From Amycolatopsis cihanbeyliensis (GTDB lineage: Bacteria > Actinomycetota > Actinomycetes > Mycobacteriales > Pseudonocardiaceae): DNA of 64,000 nt. Both the position numbers and the translations under genes were made by a program. The notes beneath the pieces are model-generated. The model saw nothing but the letters and a program-made list of their open reading frames with translations, was not told the DNA's origin and ran no database searches. Location: NCBI RefSeq assembly GCF_006715045.1, contig NZ_VFML01000001.1, positions 1,332,501-1,396,500 of the forward strand. The letters are read 5' to 3'. Shown one piece after another: positions 52,206 through 62,737 of the stretch (the first letter of the stretch is position 1; the number at the start of each line of letters is the position of its first letter).

Positions 52206-52440
52206 GTTTGCCCGGGTCGACCGGTCAGCGTCACACCGGACGGCAACGCCGGGGACCGGCTGATGGTCGAGGTACGCCACCCGATGGACGCCGGACCCGC
52301 TCCGCCGACAGTGCCGGGCACCGGAACCGGCATAGTCGGGCCGACCGAGCGGGCGCGGCTCACCGGTGGGCGGCTCGACCGCCCGAGGACGTCCGGCGAG
52401 TTCCGGCTACGCGCCTGGCTACCGTGGCCGGTACGAACGA
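52206..52440 (+). pseudogene. C-terminal remnant of a NarL-type sensor histidine kinase
   Basis: The plus-strand frame encodes LMVEVRHPMDAGP, GTGTGIVGPTERARLTGGRLD and EFRLRAWLPWP, which resemble the ATPase-domain end (G2 box and C-terminal strand) of two-component kinases of the NarL class. No N-terminal part exists. It begins where the YceI remnant on the opposite strand ends, and its frame runs into the 3-prime end of the terpene-synthase gene. Confidence 0.6.
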
Positions 52441-52468
52441 CGGCAGCGGGGGCATCGCTCGCTTCCGG

Positions 52469-54943
<2,475 letters not shown>

Positions 54944-55555
54944 CTAGTCCTGCCGCAGCAGGCCGTGCGCCACGATCTCGGTGGCCGCGGACAGCAGCCG
55001 TCGCAACCCGGCCTCGTCCCGGTGCAGGGCGTCCGGTCGCCACCCCAGACTGATGATCCCGTTCCACGCCGACCACAGCACCGTCGCGGTCTCCTCCGGG
55101 TCCACCTCCCGCAACTCACCGGCTTCGATCCCCTGCCGTAGCGTCCGCACCAGCCGCTCGTTCTGCTCCCGCACCGCGTCGGCGAGCCGCTCGGCGAGTT
55201 CCCGGCCCGCCGCGTACTGGCCGGGAGTGTTCGGGAAGGCCAGCATGCGGAAATGGTCCGGGTACGCGAGGTAGAAGGCCAGGTACTCCTCGGCAGCGGC
55301 GTAGATACGTGCGACCGGTGAACCAGGAGAACCGTACGCACGATCCATGTGGTCCCGGTCGACTCGCACCGCCCGCTCCAGCACGGCCGCGTGCAGGCCC
55401 GCCTTGGAGCCGAAGTGGTTGTACACCGAACCCACCGCCACCCCGGCCCGGCCGGCGAGTTCCTCGACCGTCACCTCGTCGGCGGAACGCTGCCGGAACA
55501 ACTCCTCCCCGGCGCGGAGCAGCGCCTCGATCGTGCGCGCCTTGCGGGGGTCCAT
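54944..55555 (-). CDS. TetR-family transcriptional regulator
   Basis: 203 aa. Helix-turn-helix VTVEELAGRAGVAVGSVYNHFGSKAGLHAAVL; C-terminal domain with YLAYPDHFRMLAFPNTPGQYAAG. GAGGGTGCG lies in front of the ATG. Divergent from the hydrolase gene; the 19-bp dyad in between is its probable operator. Confidence 0.92.
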   Translation of the reverse strand: MDPRKARTIEALLRAGEELFRQRSADEVTVEELAGRAGVAVGSVYNHFGSKAGLHAAVLERAVRVDRDHMDRAYGSPGSPVARIYAAAEEYLAFYLAYPDHFRMLAFPNTPGQYAAGRELAERLADAVREQNERLVRTLRQGIEAGELREVDPEETATVLWSAWNGIISLGWRPDALHRDEAGLRRLLSAATEIVAHGLLRQD

Positions 55556-55564
55556 CGCACCCTC

Positions 55565-55583
55565 TCTTGTAACGATTGCAAGA
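55565..55583. promoter_or_regulatory. TetR operator between tetR and the hydrolase gene
   Basis: TCTTGTAACGATTGCAAGA (55565-55583) is a 19-bp dyad with 7 of 9 pairs matching, placed 10 nt before the tetR ATG and 63 nt before the divergent hydrolase ATG. It suggests joint repression of both genes. Confidence 0.6.
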
Positions 55584-55645
55584 AGTCGTCGCGGCCTGCT
55601 AGCGCACCGGCACTGCTCTGGTAATGCTGCTCAGAAGTAGGGCAT

Positions 55646-56530
55646 ATGGACGAGGACCTCGGCAGACGGGACCCGCGGCTGGGGCCGGCGAAGCACGTCC
55701 GGCTACCGGCGGGAACCGTGCGCTACCACGACATCGGGGATGGACCCGTGCTCGTGTTCGTGCACGGTTACCTGGTGAACGCCGACATCTGGCGCGAACT
55801 CGTCCCGCTGCTCGCCGACCGGTTCCGGTGTATCACCCCGGACTGGCCGCTCGGTTCGCACGTGTCCCCCATGCGGCGCGAAGCCGATCTGTCGCCCCCT
55901 GGCATCGCACGTCTTGTCGCGGACCTGCTGGACGCGCTCGACCTGCGGGGGGTCACCCTGATCGGCAACGACTCCGGCGGCGCGTACAGCCAGCTCGCCA
56001 CCGCGAACCACCCGGAGCGGATCGGCAGGCTGGTGCTGAACTCCTGCGAGACGCCGTGGTGCTCCTGGCCGCCGGGTCCGGGCGGGTTCGGATTGCTCAA
56101 ACTGGCCGCGCGGCACCCGGCCACACACCGCTGCCTCTACCAACCGTTGCGGCTCAGCTCCGCGTGGCGGCTGCCCAACACCTACGGCAGCCTTGCGAAG
56201 TACCCGATCGAGGATCGGGTGATGCGCGGGTACGTGCGACCGGTGCTGGAGAACGGACCGATCAGGTTCGACGGCCGCAAGGCCATCGGCGGTGTCTCCG
56301 CCCGGTTCATCAGGCAGGCCGCCCAGCGGATCCCGACCTCGTTCCCCGGGCCGGTGCTGTGCCTGTGGGCCGCCGAGGACCGGGTCTTCCCGCCGGAGCA
56401 CGGGAAGAGCTACGCCGAACGGCTCGGCGCATCCTCCCGCACCGTCGACGACTCGTTCACCTATACCGCGGAGGATCAGCCCGAACGCATGGCGGCGGCG
56501 TTACGTGAATGGCTGGAGCCGCGGCGCTGA
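55646..56530 (+). CDS. Alpha/beta hydrolase with Asp nucleophile (haloalkane-dehalogenase-like)
   Basis: 294 aa. The nucleophile elbow is GNDSGG, placing Asp109 where serine hydrolases have Ser, as in haloalkane dehalogenases and epoxide hydrolases. HGYLVNADIW gives the oxyanion region and WAAEDRVFP the acid (Asp245). The usual catalytic His segment reads DDSFTYTAEDQPER, without His. Activity is therefore uncertain. Regulated by the divergent TetR protein. Confidence 0.82.
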   Translation: MDEDLGRRDPRLGPAKHVRLPAGTVRYHDIGDGPVLVFVHGYLVNADIWRELVPLLADRFRCITPDWPLGSHVSPMRREADLSPPGIARLVADLLDALDLRGVTLIGNDSGGAYSQLATANHPERIGRLVLNSCETPWCSWPPGPGGFGLLKLAARHPATHRCLYQPLRLSSAWRLPNTYGSLAKYPIEDRVMRGYVRPVLENGPIRFDGRKAIGGVSARFIRQAAQRIPTSFPGPVLCLWAAEDRVFPPEHGKSYAERLGASSRTVDDSFTYTAEDQPERMAAALREWLEPRR

Positions 56531-56616
56531 CGTCCACTGTGTACATGCTGGCTCCCCGCCTTGCCATGCCGGAAATTGCGTATCGCCCGAAGGTGCCGGC
56601 GTGCCAGAATCTCGGC

Positions 56617-57417
56617 ATGATCGCTACCGCGAGACACACCGAACACGGCAACCGCGATATCGCGCTGGGCGGGGAGATCCTGCGCACGGTCGTCGGTTCC
56701 GGTGTGCACGGCATCGCCATCGAGGGCACCGACGACCACGACGAGATGGGTGTGTTCGTCGAGCCGGCCGAGCGTGTCGTCGGCATGCGCACACCGGTCG
56801 AGCACTACGTCTTCCGCACCCAACCGGAAGGTGCGCGGTCCGGCCCCGGGGACACCGACCTGGTGGTGTACTCCCTGCGCAAGTACCTGCGCCTTGCGAT
56901 GAAAGGGAACCCGACGATGCTGCTGCCGCTGTACGCGCCGGCCGAGGCACTGGTGCTCGTGCGGTCGCTCGGCGAGGAACTGCGCGCGCTCGCTCCCGCG
57001 TTGCTGTCCCGGCGAGCCGTGCACCGGTTTCTCGGCTACCTGGACTCGCAGTGCGGGCGGCTGCTCGACCGCGGGCAGCCGGGCAGGATGCCGAACCGCC
57101 CGGAGCTGGTGGCCAGGTACGGCTACGACGTCAAGTACGCCTCGCACGCGCTGCGGCTGGCCTACCAGGGGCTGGAGGTCGCCAGGGACGCCAGGCTCAC
57201 CCTGCCGATGCCCGAGCGCGAGCGGAACCGCGTGCTGCGAGTGAAGCGCGGCGAGGTGGCGGCACTCGAGGACGTGGTGCGGGAGATCGACGCGGTCCGG
57301 TCGGCGGTCGTGGAGATGCTCGACGCGGGACGCACCCCGCTGGCCGCCGAGCCGGATGTGGATCGGATCGCCGCATGGGCCGCCGAAGCCCACCGCCGGC
57401 ACTGGTCCTGGAACTGA
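56617..57417 (+). CDS. Predicted nucleotidyltransferase (DNA polymerase beta superfamily)
   Basis: 266 aa. VVGSGVHGIAIEGTDDHDEMGVFVEP has the GS...D-x-D signature of minimal nucleotidyltransferases; the rest (YSLRKYLRLAMKGNPTMLLPLY, YGYDVKYASHALRLAYQGLE) matches the stand-alone family linked to RNA repair in some bacteria. CAGAAT (56605-56610) ends 6 nt before ATG 56617, suggesting leaderless translation. Upstream frame extension is not conserved. Confidence 0.82.
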   Translation: MIATARHTEHGNRDIALGGEILRTVVGSGVHGIAIEGTDDHDEMGVFVEPAERVVGMRTPVEHYVFRTQPEGARSGPGDTDLVVYSLRKYLRLAMKGNPTMLLPLYAPAEALVLVRSLGEELRALAPALLSRRAVHRFLGYLDSQCGRLLDRGQPGRMPNRPELVARYGYDVKYASHALRLAYQGLEVARDARLTLPMPERERNRVLRVKRGEVAALEDVVREIDAVRSAVVEMLDAGRTPLAAEPDVDRIAAWAAEAHRRHWSWN

Positions 57418-57432
57418 ACCCGCGCAGGCCAA

Positions 57433-57485
57433 GCCCTGAACGTGGCTCGCGCGACGGCAGATGTCGCACGAGCCACGTTCAGGGC
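57433..57485. repeat. 53-nt near-perfect palindrome between convergent genes
   Basis: Arms 57433-57455 and 57463-57485 pair at 22 of 23 positions (the other is a G-U type change) around a 7-nt loop GGCAGAT. It begins 15 nt after the nucleotidyltransferase stop and includes the stop codon of the opposing GAF-ANTAR gene (57479-57481). It probably works as a bidirectional terminator without U-tract, or it may be a dispersed palindromic element. Confidence 0.8.
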
Positions 57486-58204
57486 ACGTCGGGCGACGGG
57501 GTGTTGTCCGGGAAGGCGTGGCCGCGCAGCACCCGGACGGCCAGCTCCCGGACGGTGTGCCGGTTCTTGCGGGCGTCCCCCCGCAGGGCGGAGAACGCGT
57601 CGTCCACCGGGATGCTCATCCGCTCGGCCAGCACACCCTTGGCCTGCTCGATCAACACCCGGCTGTTGAGCGCTTCCTGCAACTGGCCGTTGACGATTTT
57701 GCCGTGCCGCACGATGCGTTCGTGCAGCAGGCCGATGGCGGCGACCTCGGCGAACGACTGCCAGACCTCGAGACTGTCGCCGTCCAGTGCGGCCGGGCTG
57801 AACGCGTTGATCACGCCGATGATGCGCTGCCGGTGCCGCAGGGGCACCGCGTACACGGCGGAGAACCCGGACGCCAGTGCCTCGGGGGTGAACTCGGACC
57901 ATCCACTCGTTCCCGTGGCCAGGTCGGCATGCTGTACCAAACTCCCGCTGTGCAGGCAGTCCGGGCACGGCCCCACCCCCTTACCTACCTGGAGCAACTC
58001 CAGCTGGCGGGCCCGCTCGGTTGACGCCGCGATCAGGCTCAGCTCACCCGCCTCGTCCTCCAGCACCAACCCGCAATCCGCGATTCCGAGCAGCTCCGCG
58101 GATCGGTGTACGACGGTGTCGAGAAACTCGATCAGGTCGAAATCGCTCGTCACGGTGTCGGCCATCTCGACAAACGCTCGATGGACCCCCCGACGGCCTT
58201 TCAT
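57479..58204 (-). CDS. GAF-ANTAR domain antiterminator regulator
   Basis: 241 aa. GAF sensor domain (about 30-160: LGIADCGLVLEDEAGELSL, SGFSAVYAVPLRHRQRIIGVIN) followed by an ANTAR RNA-binding domain (ALNSRVLIEQAKGVLAERM, DDAFSALRGDARKNRHTVRELA). Such proteins bind paired hairpins and prevent termination. A C-P-D-C pair in the GAF part (GPCPDCLHSG) is notable. Its C-terminal end and stop codon lie inside the 53-nt palindrome. Confidence 0.9.
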   Translation of the reverse strand: MKGRRGVHRAFVEMADTVTSDFDLIEFLDTVVHRSAELLGIADCGLVLEDEAGELSLIAASTERARQLELLQVGKGVGPCPDCLHSGSLVQHADLATGTSGWSEFTPEALASGFSAVYAVPLRHRQRIIGVINAFSPAALDGDSLEVWQSFAEVAAIGLLHERIVRHGKIVNGQLQEALNSRVLIEQAKGVLAERMSIPVDDAFSALRGDARKNRHTVRELAVRVLRGHAFPDNTPSPDVP

Positions 58205-58232
58205 GATCTCCTCCCGTCCGGTGCCGCGTCAT

Positions 58233-58469
58233 TCATCTCCGCGGCGCGAAGCGGATCTCACCCGCGATCACCCGTTCACCGAGATCCGCCAACTCCACAC
58301 CATATCTTCGCGCGCGATCGCGCAACACCTCGATCGCCTCCTCGATGGTCGACCCGAGCTGCACACTCACCATTCCGGCCGCCTCGTGCACAGTACCCGG
58401 GAGCAACAACACATCGAGATCAACAGTGTTCGGTGGACACGAAAAGTCAACACCGTGGTCCTCGATCAT
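58233..58469 (-). CDS. Small ANTAR-domain protein
   Basis: 78 aa, consisting mainly of an ANTAR-like helical segment: HEAAGMVSVQLGSTIEEAIEV then LRDRARRYGVELADLGERVI. The sensory domain is missing. It is encoded 28 nt upstream of the GAF-ANTAR gene on the same strand. ATG 58469 follows only a weak ribosome-binding site; an upstream extension to 58529 is unlikely. Confidence 0.65.
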   Translation of the reverse strand: MIEDHGVDFSCPPNTVDLDVLLLPGTVHEAAGMVSVQLGSTIEEAIEVLRDRARRYGVELADLGERVIAGEIRFAPRR

Positions 58470-58612
58470 CGGACATCCGTTTCTTCGGTGAGTCGCCGTC
58501 GATCGACACCGAGCGGAAGCCAGCGACAAAAGGACAGTGCGATCGACCGATCATCACCATTGTCCGACTGCCATGAGGATGCCGCCACTCAAGCGGAGAA
58601 TGTGGCACGGCC

Positions 58613-59692
58613 TCATTTCCGTCGGCCACGTCCATGCCGGTCCGGTACCGACTGCCGCGCCACGAACTCGGTGATCCGGCCGGCCACCCGTTGCACCTCC
58701 ACGCTGCCGAGGTGCTTGGCCAGCTCCCGTTCCAGCACGATGAACCGGTCCCGCACCCGGGTCGAGCGCAGCGCGGCGGACAGCTCCAGTGCGCGGCTCG
58801 CGGTCGCGAGTCCCTGCTCGAGGTCCCCGGCGAGTATCCGGTTGATCGCCAGCGAGATCTCGGTCAGCGAGCGGCTCCGATGCCTGGTGTTTCCGTAGCC
58901 GGTCAACGCGGAACTCAACGTCACGATCGCCGAGCGGGTGAAGCTGACATCCACGTACCGCGCCAGCTCGGTGTGCGCGGTACCGATCATGGCGGCGATC
59001 TCCGCGGAGTCGACCAGCTCGGTCCACGGCGGCGCCGTTGCGGGATCGGCCTGGGAGAAATGCGCCACGGAACGGCCCAGCATGCTCAACGCCTGCCGGC
59101 CGTCGCCCACCCGGGCCAGCGCCCGCGCCTGGTGTGCCAGCAGAACGGCGTGGGTGACACCGTGATCCCCGCTCTGCTTGGCGGCGTGCTGGCCGAGCCC
59201 GAACTGGCGGATAGCCTCGTGTGCCGTGCCCTGGTGCAGGTAGACATGCCCCATGCGGTACCGCACATCCGCGATCAGCGCGTGGTTCCGTTCGGCCGCG
59301 GCAAGGGCCAGCGCACTGTTGAAGTGTCCGAGCGCGGTCGCGGTGAGGCCGCAGTCGAAGCTGACCCATCCGGCGAGGTTGTGCAGGTCGGCCACCGCCG
59401 GGCAGAGCTCGGCATGCACCCGCTGGGTGCTCGCCGAGGCGAGCATGCGTCTGCCCATCGACAACGTGGCCAGCACATCCCCCCGGCAGGCCCGGCCGCC
59501 GTGGCGATGGTCCGCTGCCCGGAGCGTCCTGGTCAGCAGCTCGAGGCGGCGTACATCGGACACACCGACCTGCGCCGACGGCCGCAGCAGCAGATCTACT
59601 CCGGCGTTGACTACACCCATCAGGTCACCCGACTCCGGATCGAACAGGACACTGATCGCCGGGGGTCCGGGGCGAGACGACAAAATCAGCAT
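58613..59692 (-). CDS. TPR-repeat protein resembling regulators without a DNA-binding domain
   Basis: 359 aa made of helical hairpins of TPR type: LHNLAGWVSFDCGLTATALGH, ALIADVRYRMGHVYLHQGTAH, AHQARALARVGDGRQALSML and GDLEQGLATASRALELSA. It resembles the C-terminal part of actinomycete XRE regulators, but no helix-turn-helix precedes it; only 72 nt separate it from the next gene. The start is uncertain: ATG 59692 or ATG 59620. It may act as a protein-protein partner. Confidence 0.65.
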   Translation of the reverse strand: MLILSSRPGPPAISVLFDPESGDLMGVVNAGVDLLLRPSAQVGVSDVRRLELLTRTLRAADHRHGGRACRGDVLATLSMGRRMLASASTQRVHAELCPAVADLHNLAGWVSFDCGLTATALGHFNSALALAAAERNHALIADVRYRMGHVYLHQGTAHEAIRQFGLGQHAAKQSGDHGVTHAVLLAHQARALARVGDGRQALSMLGRSVAHFSQADPATAPPWTELVDSAEIAAMIGTAHTELARYVDVSFTRSAIVTLSSALTGYGNTRHRSRSLTEISLAINRILAGDLEQGLATASRALELSAALRSTRVRDRFIVLERELAKHLGSVEVQRVAGRITEFVARQSVPDRHGRGRRK

Positions 59693-59764
59693 CTCGTATG
59701 CCGCCGTGTTTGGCTAGGCTGGCTCGGCGAACGGGCGTTGCTCGGCGCCCGGCGGGCAGATCTG

Positions 59765-60523
59765 TCAGATATCACCCGGCCGGTTCCCGCGCAGGCGCCC
59801 CGCCGCCACCAGGTGCACGGCCACCAGCACCGCCACGGCCTCGGCGGCGAGCAACCCGATCAGCACCAGCAACTGGGTCACCCCAGCCTGCACCGGACTC
59901 GCGCCGCCGAGCAGTACGCCCACGTAGGCGCCGGGCAGGGTGACCAGGCCGACGGTGCGGGTCTGGTCCAGTGCCGGGATCAACGCGTGACCCGCCGCCG
60001 GGCGACAGATCTCCAGTGCGGCCGGCCGTCGACGCAGCCCGAGTGCGAGCGCGGCCTCGTACTCGCCGTGCCGGGTGCGCAGGTCGTCCAGGGCCCGGCG
60101 AGCGGCCTGCGAGGTCGCGCTCATCGCGCCGCCGATCACGATCCCCGCGATCGGCATCACGGCGATCGGCCGCAGCGGTACCGCGCCGGATGCCAGTACC
60201 AGCCCGAGAACCGGCGCCACCCCGGAACCGATCGCGGCGGCCACGTACCCCACGGCCCGCGGCGCGGCGATCCGGCGGGCGGAGGTCATGGTCGCCACGG
60301 TGAACATCAGCAGCACGAACGCCGCCGTCCACCAGCCCGACCGCAGGACCGCGGCGATGACGAGGGAGACCGCGGCGAGTTGGACGGCCGCCCGCGCTCC
60401 GGCCACCACCACCCCGCGGCCGGACCCCAGCCCGCCGCGCCACACCACCACCGCCGCGAGCAGCAGGAGCACCACCAGCACGGCGATCAGCGACGGGCCC
60501 GGAACGATCGAGGACTTCGGCAT
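59765..60523 (-). CDS. FetB-type ABC permease (UPF0014)
   Basis: 252 aa, seven or so membrane segments, with the family motifs TVATMTSARRIAAPRA, PIAGIVIGGAMSATSQAARR, EYEAALALGL and ALIPALDQTRTVGLVTLPGAYVGVLLGGASP. In E. coli FetAB exports iron. The partner ATPase gene is not nearby. GGAGG abuts the ATG. Confidence 0.88.
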   Translation of the reverse strand: MPKSSIVPGPSLIAVLVVLLLLAAVVVWRGGLGSGRGVVVAGARAAVQLAAVSLVIAAVLRSGWWTAAFVLLMFTVATMTSARRIAAPRAVGYVAAAIGSGVAPVLGLVLASGAVPLRPIAVMPIAGIVIGGAMSATSQAARRALDDLRTRHGEYEAALALGLRRRPAALEICRPAAGHALIPALDQTRTVGLVTLPGAYVGVLLGGASPVQAGVTQLLVLIGLLAAEAVAVLVAVHLVAAGRLRGNRPGDI

Positions 60524-60557
60524 CCTCCGATCCTGCCCCGTGGGTTACGCTGCCGCC

Positions 60558-61235
60558 GTGTCGACCTCCGGCGAACCCCCCGCGGCCGAGTACCGGCAGG
60601 CCCGATTCGAACCGCCACCCGGCTCGACCGAACTCCTGCTCATCCGGCACGGCGAGTCGGCACCCGCCGTGGACGGCCACCCTTTCCCGACGCTCGAAGG
60701 GCACGGCGACCCCGACCTCGCGCCGGAAGGCAGGCAGCAGGCTCGGCGGCTCGGTGACCGGCTCGCGGTGGAACGCATCGACGCCATCTACGTCACCACG
60801 CTGCGGCGCACGGTGCGGACGGCCGAACCGCTGGCCGGGCGGCTCGGCCTCACCCCCGCGGTCGAGGCCGACCTGCGCGAGGTGCTGCTCGGCGAATGGG
60901 AGGGCGGCGTGCTGCGCAAGCGGGTCGCCGAGAACCATCCCCTGGCCCAGCGCGTGTGGGCCGAGCAGCGCTGGGACGTGATCCCCGGCGCGGAACCCGC
61001 CGCGGAGTTCGCCGCCCGGGTGCGGGGGAGTATCGAACGGCTCGCCGCGGCCCACCCGGGGGAACGGGTCGCGGTGTTCACCCACGGCGGAGTGATCGGC
61101 GCGGCGCTCGCGGCGGCGACCGACTCGCGGCCCTTCGCCTTCCTCGGTGCGGACAACGCGTCCATCTCCGAGCTGGTGGTGGCCGGCACCCGGTGGATCC
61201 TGCGCCGCTTCAACGACACCGCACATCTGCGGTAG
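60558..61235 (+). CDS. Histidine phosphatase family protein
   Basis: 225 aa, phosphoglycerate-mutase-like. Catalytic motif LLLIRHGESAP, second RHG-family Arg in TTLRRTVRTAEPL, acid region REVLLGEWEGG and C-terminal His in VAVFTHGGVIGA. Substrate unknown. GTG 60558 follows TACGCT (60546-60551) by 6 nt, a leaderless layout. Divergent from the permease gene. Confidence 0.9.
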   Translation: MSTSGEPPAAEYRQARFEPPPGSTELLLIRHGESAPAVDGHPFPTLEGHGDPDLAPEGRQQARRLGDRLAVERIDAIYVTTLRRTVRTAEPLAGRLGLTPAVEADLREVLLGEWEGGVLRKRVAENHPLAQRVWAEQRWDVIPGAEPAAEFAARVRGSIERLAAAHPGERVAVFTHGGVIGAALAAATDSRPFAFLGADNASISELVVAGTRWILRRFNDTAHLR

Positions 61236-61270
61236 CGCCGCGACCTCGCCGGCGTTGCCCTGGCTGCGGC

Positions 61271-61678
61271 TCAGTCGACCCGGCCGGCCTCGGCGAGCAT
61301 GCGCAACGCGCGCCGCCCGGCGGGCGGGCAGCGGCCGGCATCGGCCGAGGACAGCCAGGCCAGCTCGGCGATCTCCCTGCCGGGCACGGGTTCGCCGTGG
61401 TACTCGGCGGTGTAGGCGATCATATGTACCCTGCGCCCGTCCGCGAAGCCGTCGGCCCGCTCGTCGAACACGGCGAACAGGCTGAAACTGGGCGGATCCA
61501 ACCGGACACCGAGTTCCTCGTCGATCTCCCGGCACAGACCGGCGACGTCGCTCTCCCCCGGTTCACGTTTGCCGCCGGGCAGGTAGAACCGCTCCCTACC
61601 GACGGTCCGCACGGACAGCAACCTGCGGTCGCGCACAAGGATCCAGGCCAGGCTGTCGATCACGGGAGGACTCGGCAT
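61271..61678 (-). CDS. NUDIX hydrolase
   Basis: 135 aa. The NUDIX box is GGKREPGESDVAGLCREIDEELGV (G-x5-E-x7-REUxEExGU). Likely hydrolyses a nucleoside-diphosphate derivative; the SWING-type start MPSPPVIDSLAWILVRDRRLL is common in actinobacteria. Starts 10 nt after the upstream dehydratase stop. TAACCT precedes the ATG by 7 nt but includes that stop codon. Confidence 0.88.
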   Translation of the reverse strand: MPSPPVIDSLAWILVRDRRLLSVRTVGRERFYLPGGKREPGESDVAGLCREIDEELGVRLDPPSFSLFAVFDERADGFADGRRVHMIAYTAEYHGEPVPGREIAELAWLSSADAGRCPPAGRRALRMLAEAGRVD

Positions 61679-61688
61679 GCCGGTCAGG

Positions 61689-62642
61689 TTAGCGGCGCCC
61701 GAGCACCCGCTCGAGCAGCGCCCGGTCGAGGTTGGCCCCGCTCAGCACCGCCGCCACGGTCCCGCCGGGCAGGTCGTGCTCGGCGATCGCCGCGAGCGCG
61801 GCCGCGCCGGCCGGTTCGAGCAGCAGCCCCAGGGTCTCCGCCGCGGTCCGGATGGCCGCCAGCATGGCCTCGTCGTCGACCAGCACGACCTCGTCGACCA
61901 GTACCCGCATCCGGGCCAGTGACTCGGGGATGGGCACGCGGATGTTGATCCCATCGGCGATGGTGTCCACCTCGACGGCCACCGACTGCCCGGACCGCCA
62001 GCTCCGGGCCATCCCGGGTGCGCCGGCAGAGCACACCCCGACGACGGTGGTCCCCGGCGAGTACTCCTTGATCCACCTGGCCACGCCGGTGATCAGCGCG
62101 CCGTCCCCGACCGGGGCGACCACCGTGTCGATGCCGCCCGCCGCGAGCAGCTCCATGCCGATGGTGCCCGCCCCCTCGGCCACCGCGGGCTCACGGCCGT
62201 CCTCGACGAAGATCCGGCCGGGCCGCTGCCGCGCGTAGTCCCGTGCCGCCTCCCGGATGTCGCCCTCGACCTGGTGCACCACGGAGCCGAGCGAGCGCAT
62301 TCTGGCCAGCTTGCCCTGGTTGACGTGCACGGGCACGAAGACCTCGGCGGTCATCCCCCTGCGGCCGGCCGCGTAGGCGATCGCCTGGCCGAAGTTCCCG
62401 CTGGAGGCGCAGACCAGGTCGGCATCGGCGGCCAGACCCGCCAGCAGCCACTCCGCACCCCGGGCCTTGAAGCTGCGGATCGGGTTCAAGGTCTCGACCT
62501 TCACCAGCACCGTCCTGCCCAGGGCGGCGCACAGCTGCTCGTCGACGAACTGCGGGGTGTTCAGGAACACCGGGTCGATCGCCGTGGCCGCCTCGGCGAT
62601 CCGGGCGGGATCGAGATCGAGGTCAACGGGGTTGGCCTGCAT
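61689..62642 (-). CDS. Threonine/serine dehydratase-family PLP enzyme (paralogue 1)
   Basis: 317 aa, fold type II. Schiff-base lysine in IRSFKARGAEW, cofactor-binding SSGNFGQAIAYAA and a glycine turn VAPVGDGALITG. The usual GGGGL loop is altered to VGDGA, so the substrate may differ from threonine. ATG 62642 has AAGGA about 9 nt upstream. Lies downstream of a second dehydratase gene; gap 95 nt. Confidence 0.85.
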   Translation of the reverse strand: MQANPVDLDLDPARIAEAATAIDPVFLNTPQFVDEQLCAALGRTVLVKVETLNPIRSFKARGAEWLLAGLAADADLVCASSGNFGQAIAYAAGRRGMTAEVFVPVHVNQGKLARMRSLGSVVHQVEGDIREAARDYARQRPGRIFVEDGREPAVAEGAGTIGMELLAAGGIDTVVAPVGDGALITGVARWIKEYSPGTTVVGVCSAGAPGMARSWRSGQSVAVEVDTIADGINIRVPIPESLARMRVLVDEVVLVDDEAMLAAIRTAAETLGLLLEPAGAAALAAIAEHDLPGGTVAAVLSGANLDRALLERVLGRR

Positions 62643-62737
62643 GGGAACCGTCCTTCGCGGTTGGTTGATCAAGACAACCTCACGCTAGGCCGATGTTCGG
62701 TACTACCGATTGTAAGTTTCACCGCCCGCACGCAAAA

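Noticed and set aside
61686..61691. TAACCT and (63692-63697) TAGGGT as leaderless promoters of the NUDIX and second dehydratase genes
   Set aside because: Both contain the stop codon of the preceding same-strand gene, so the match may be accidental; they were left out of the leaderless set.
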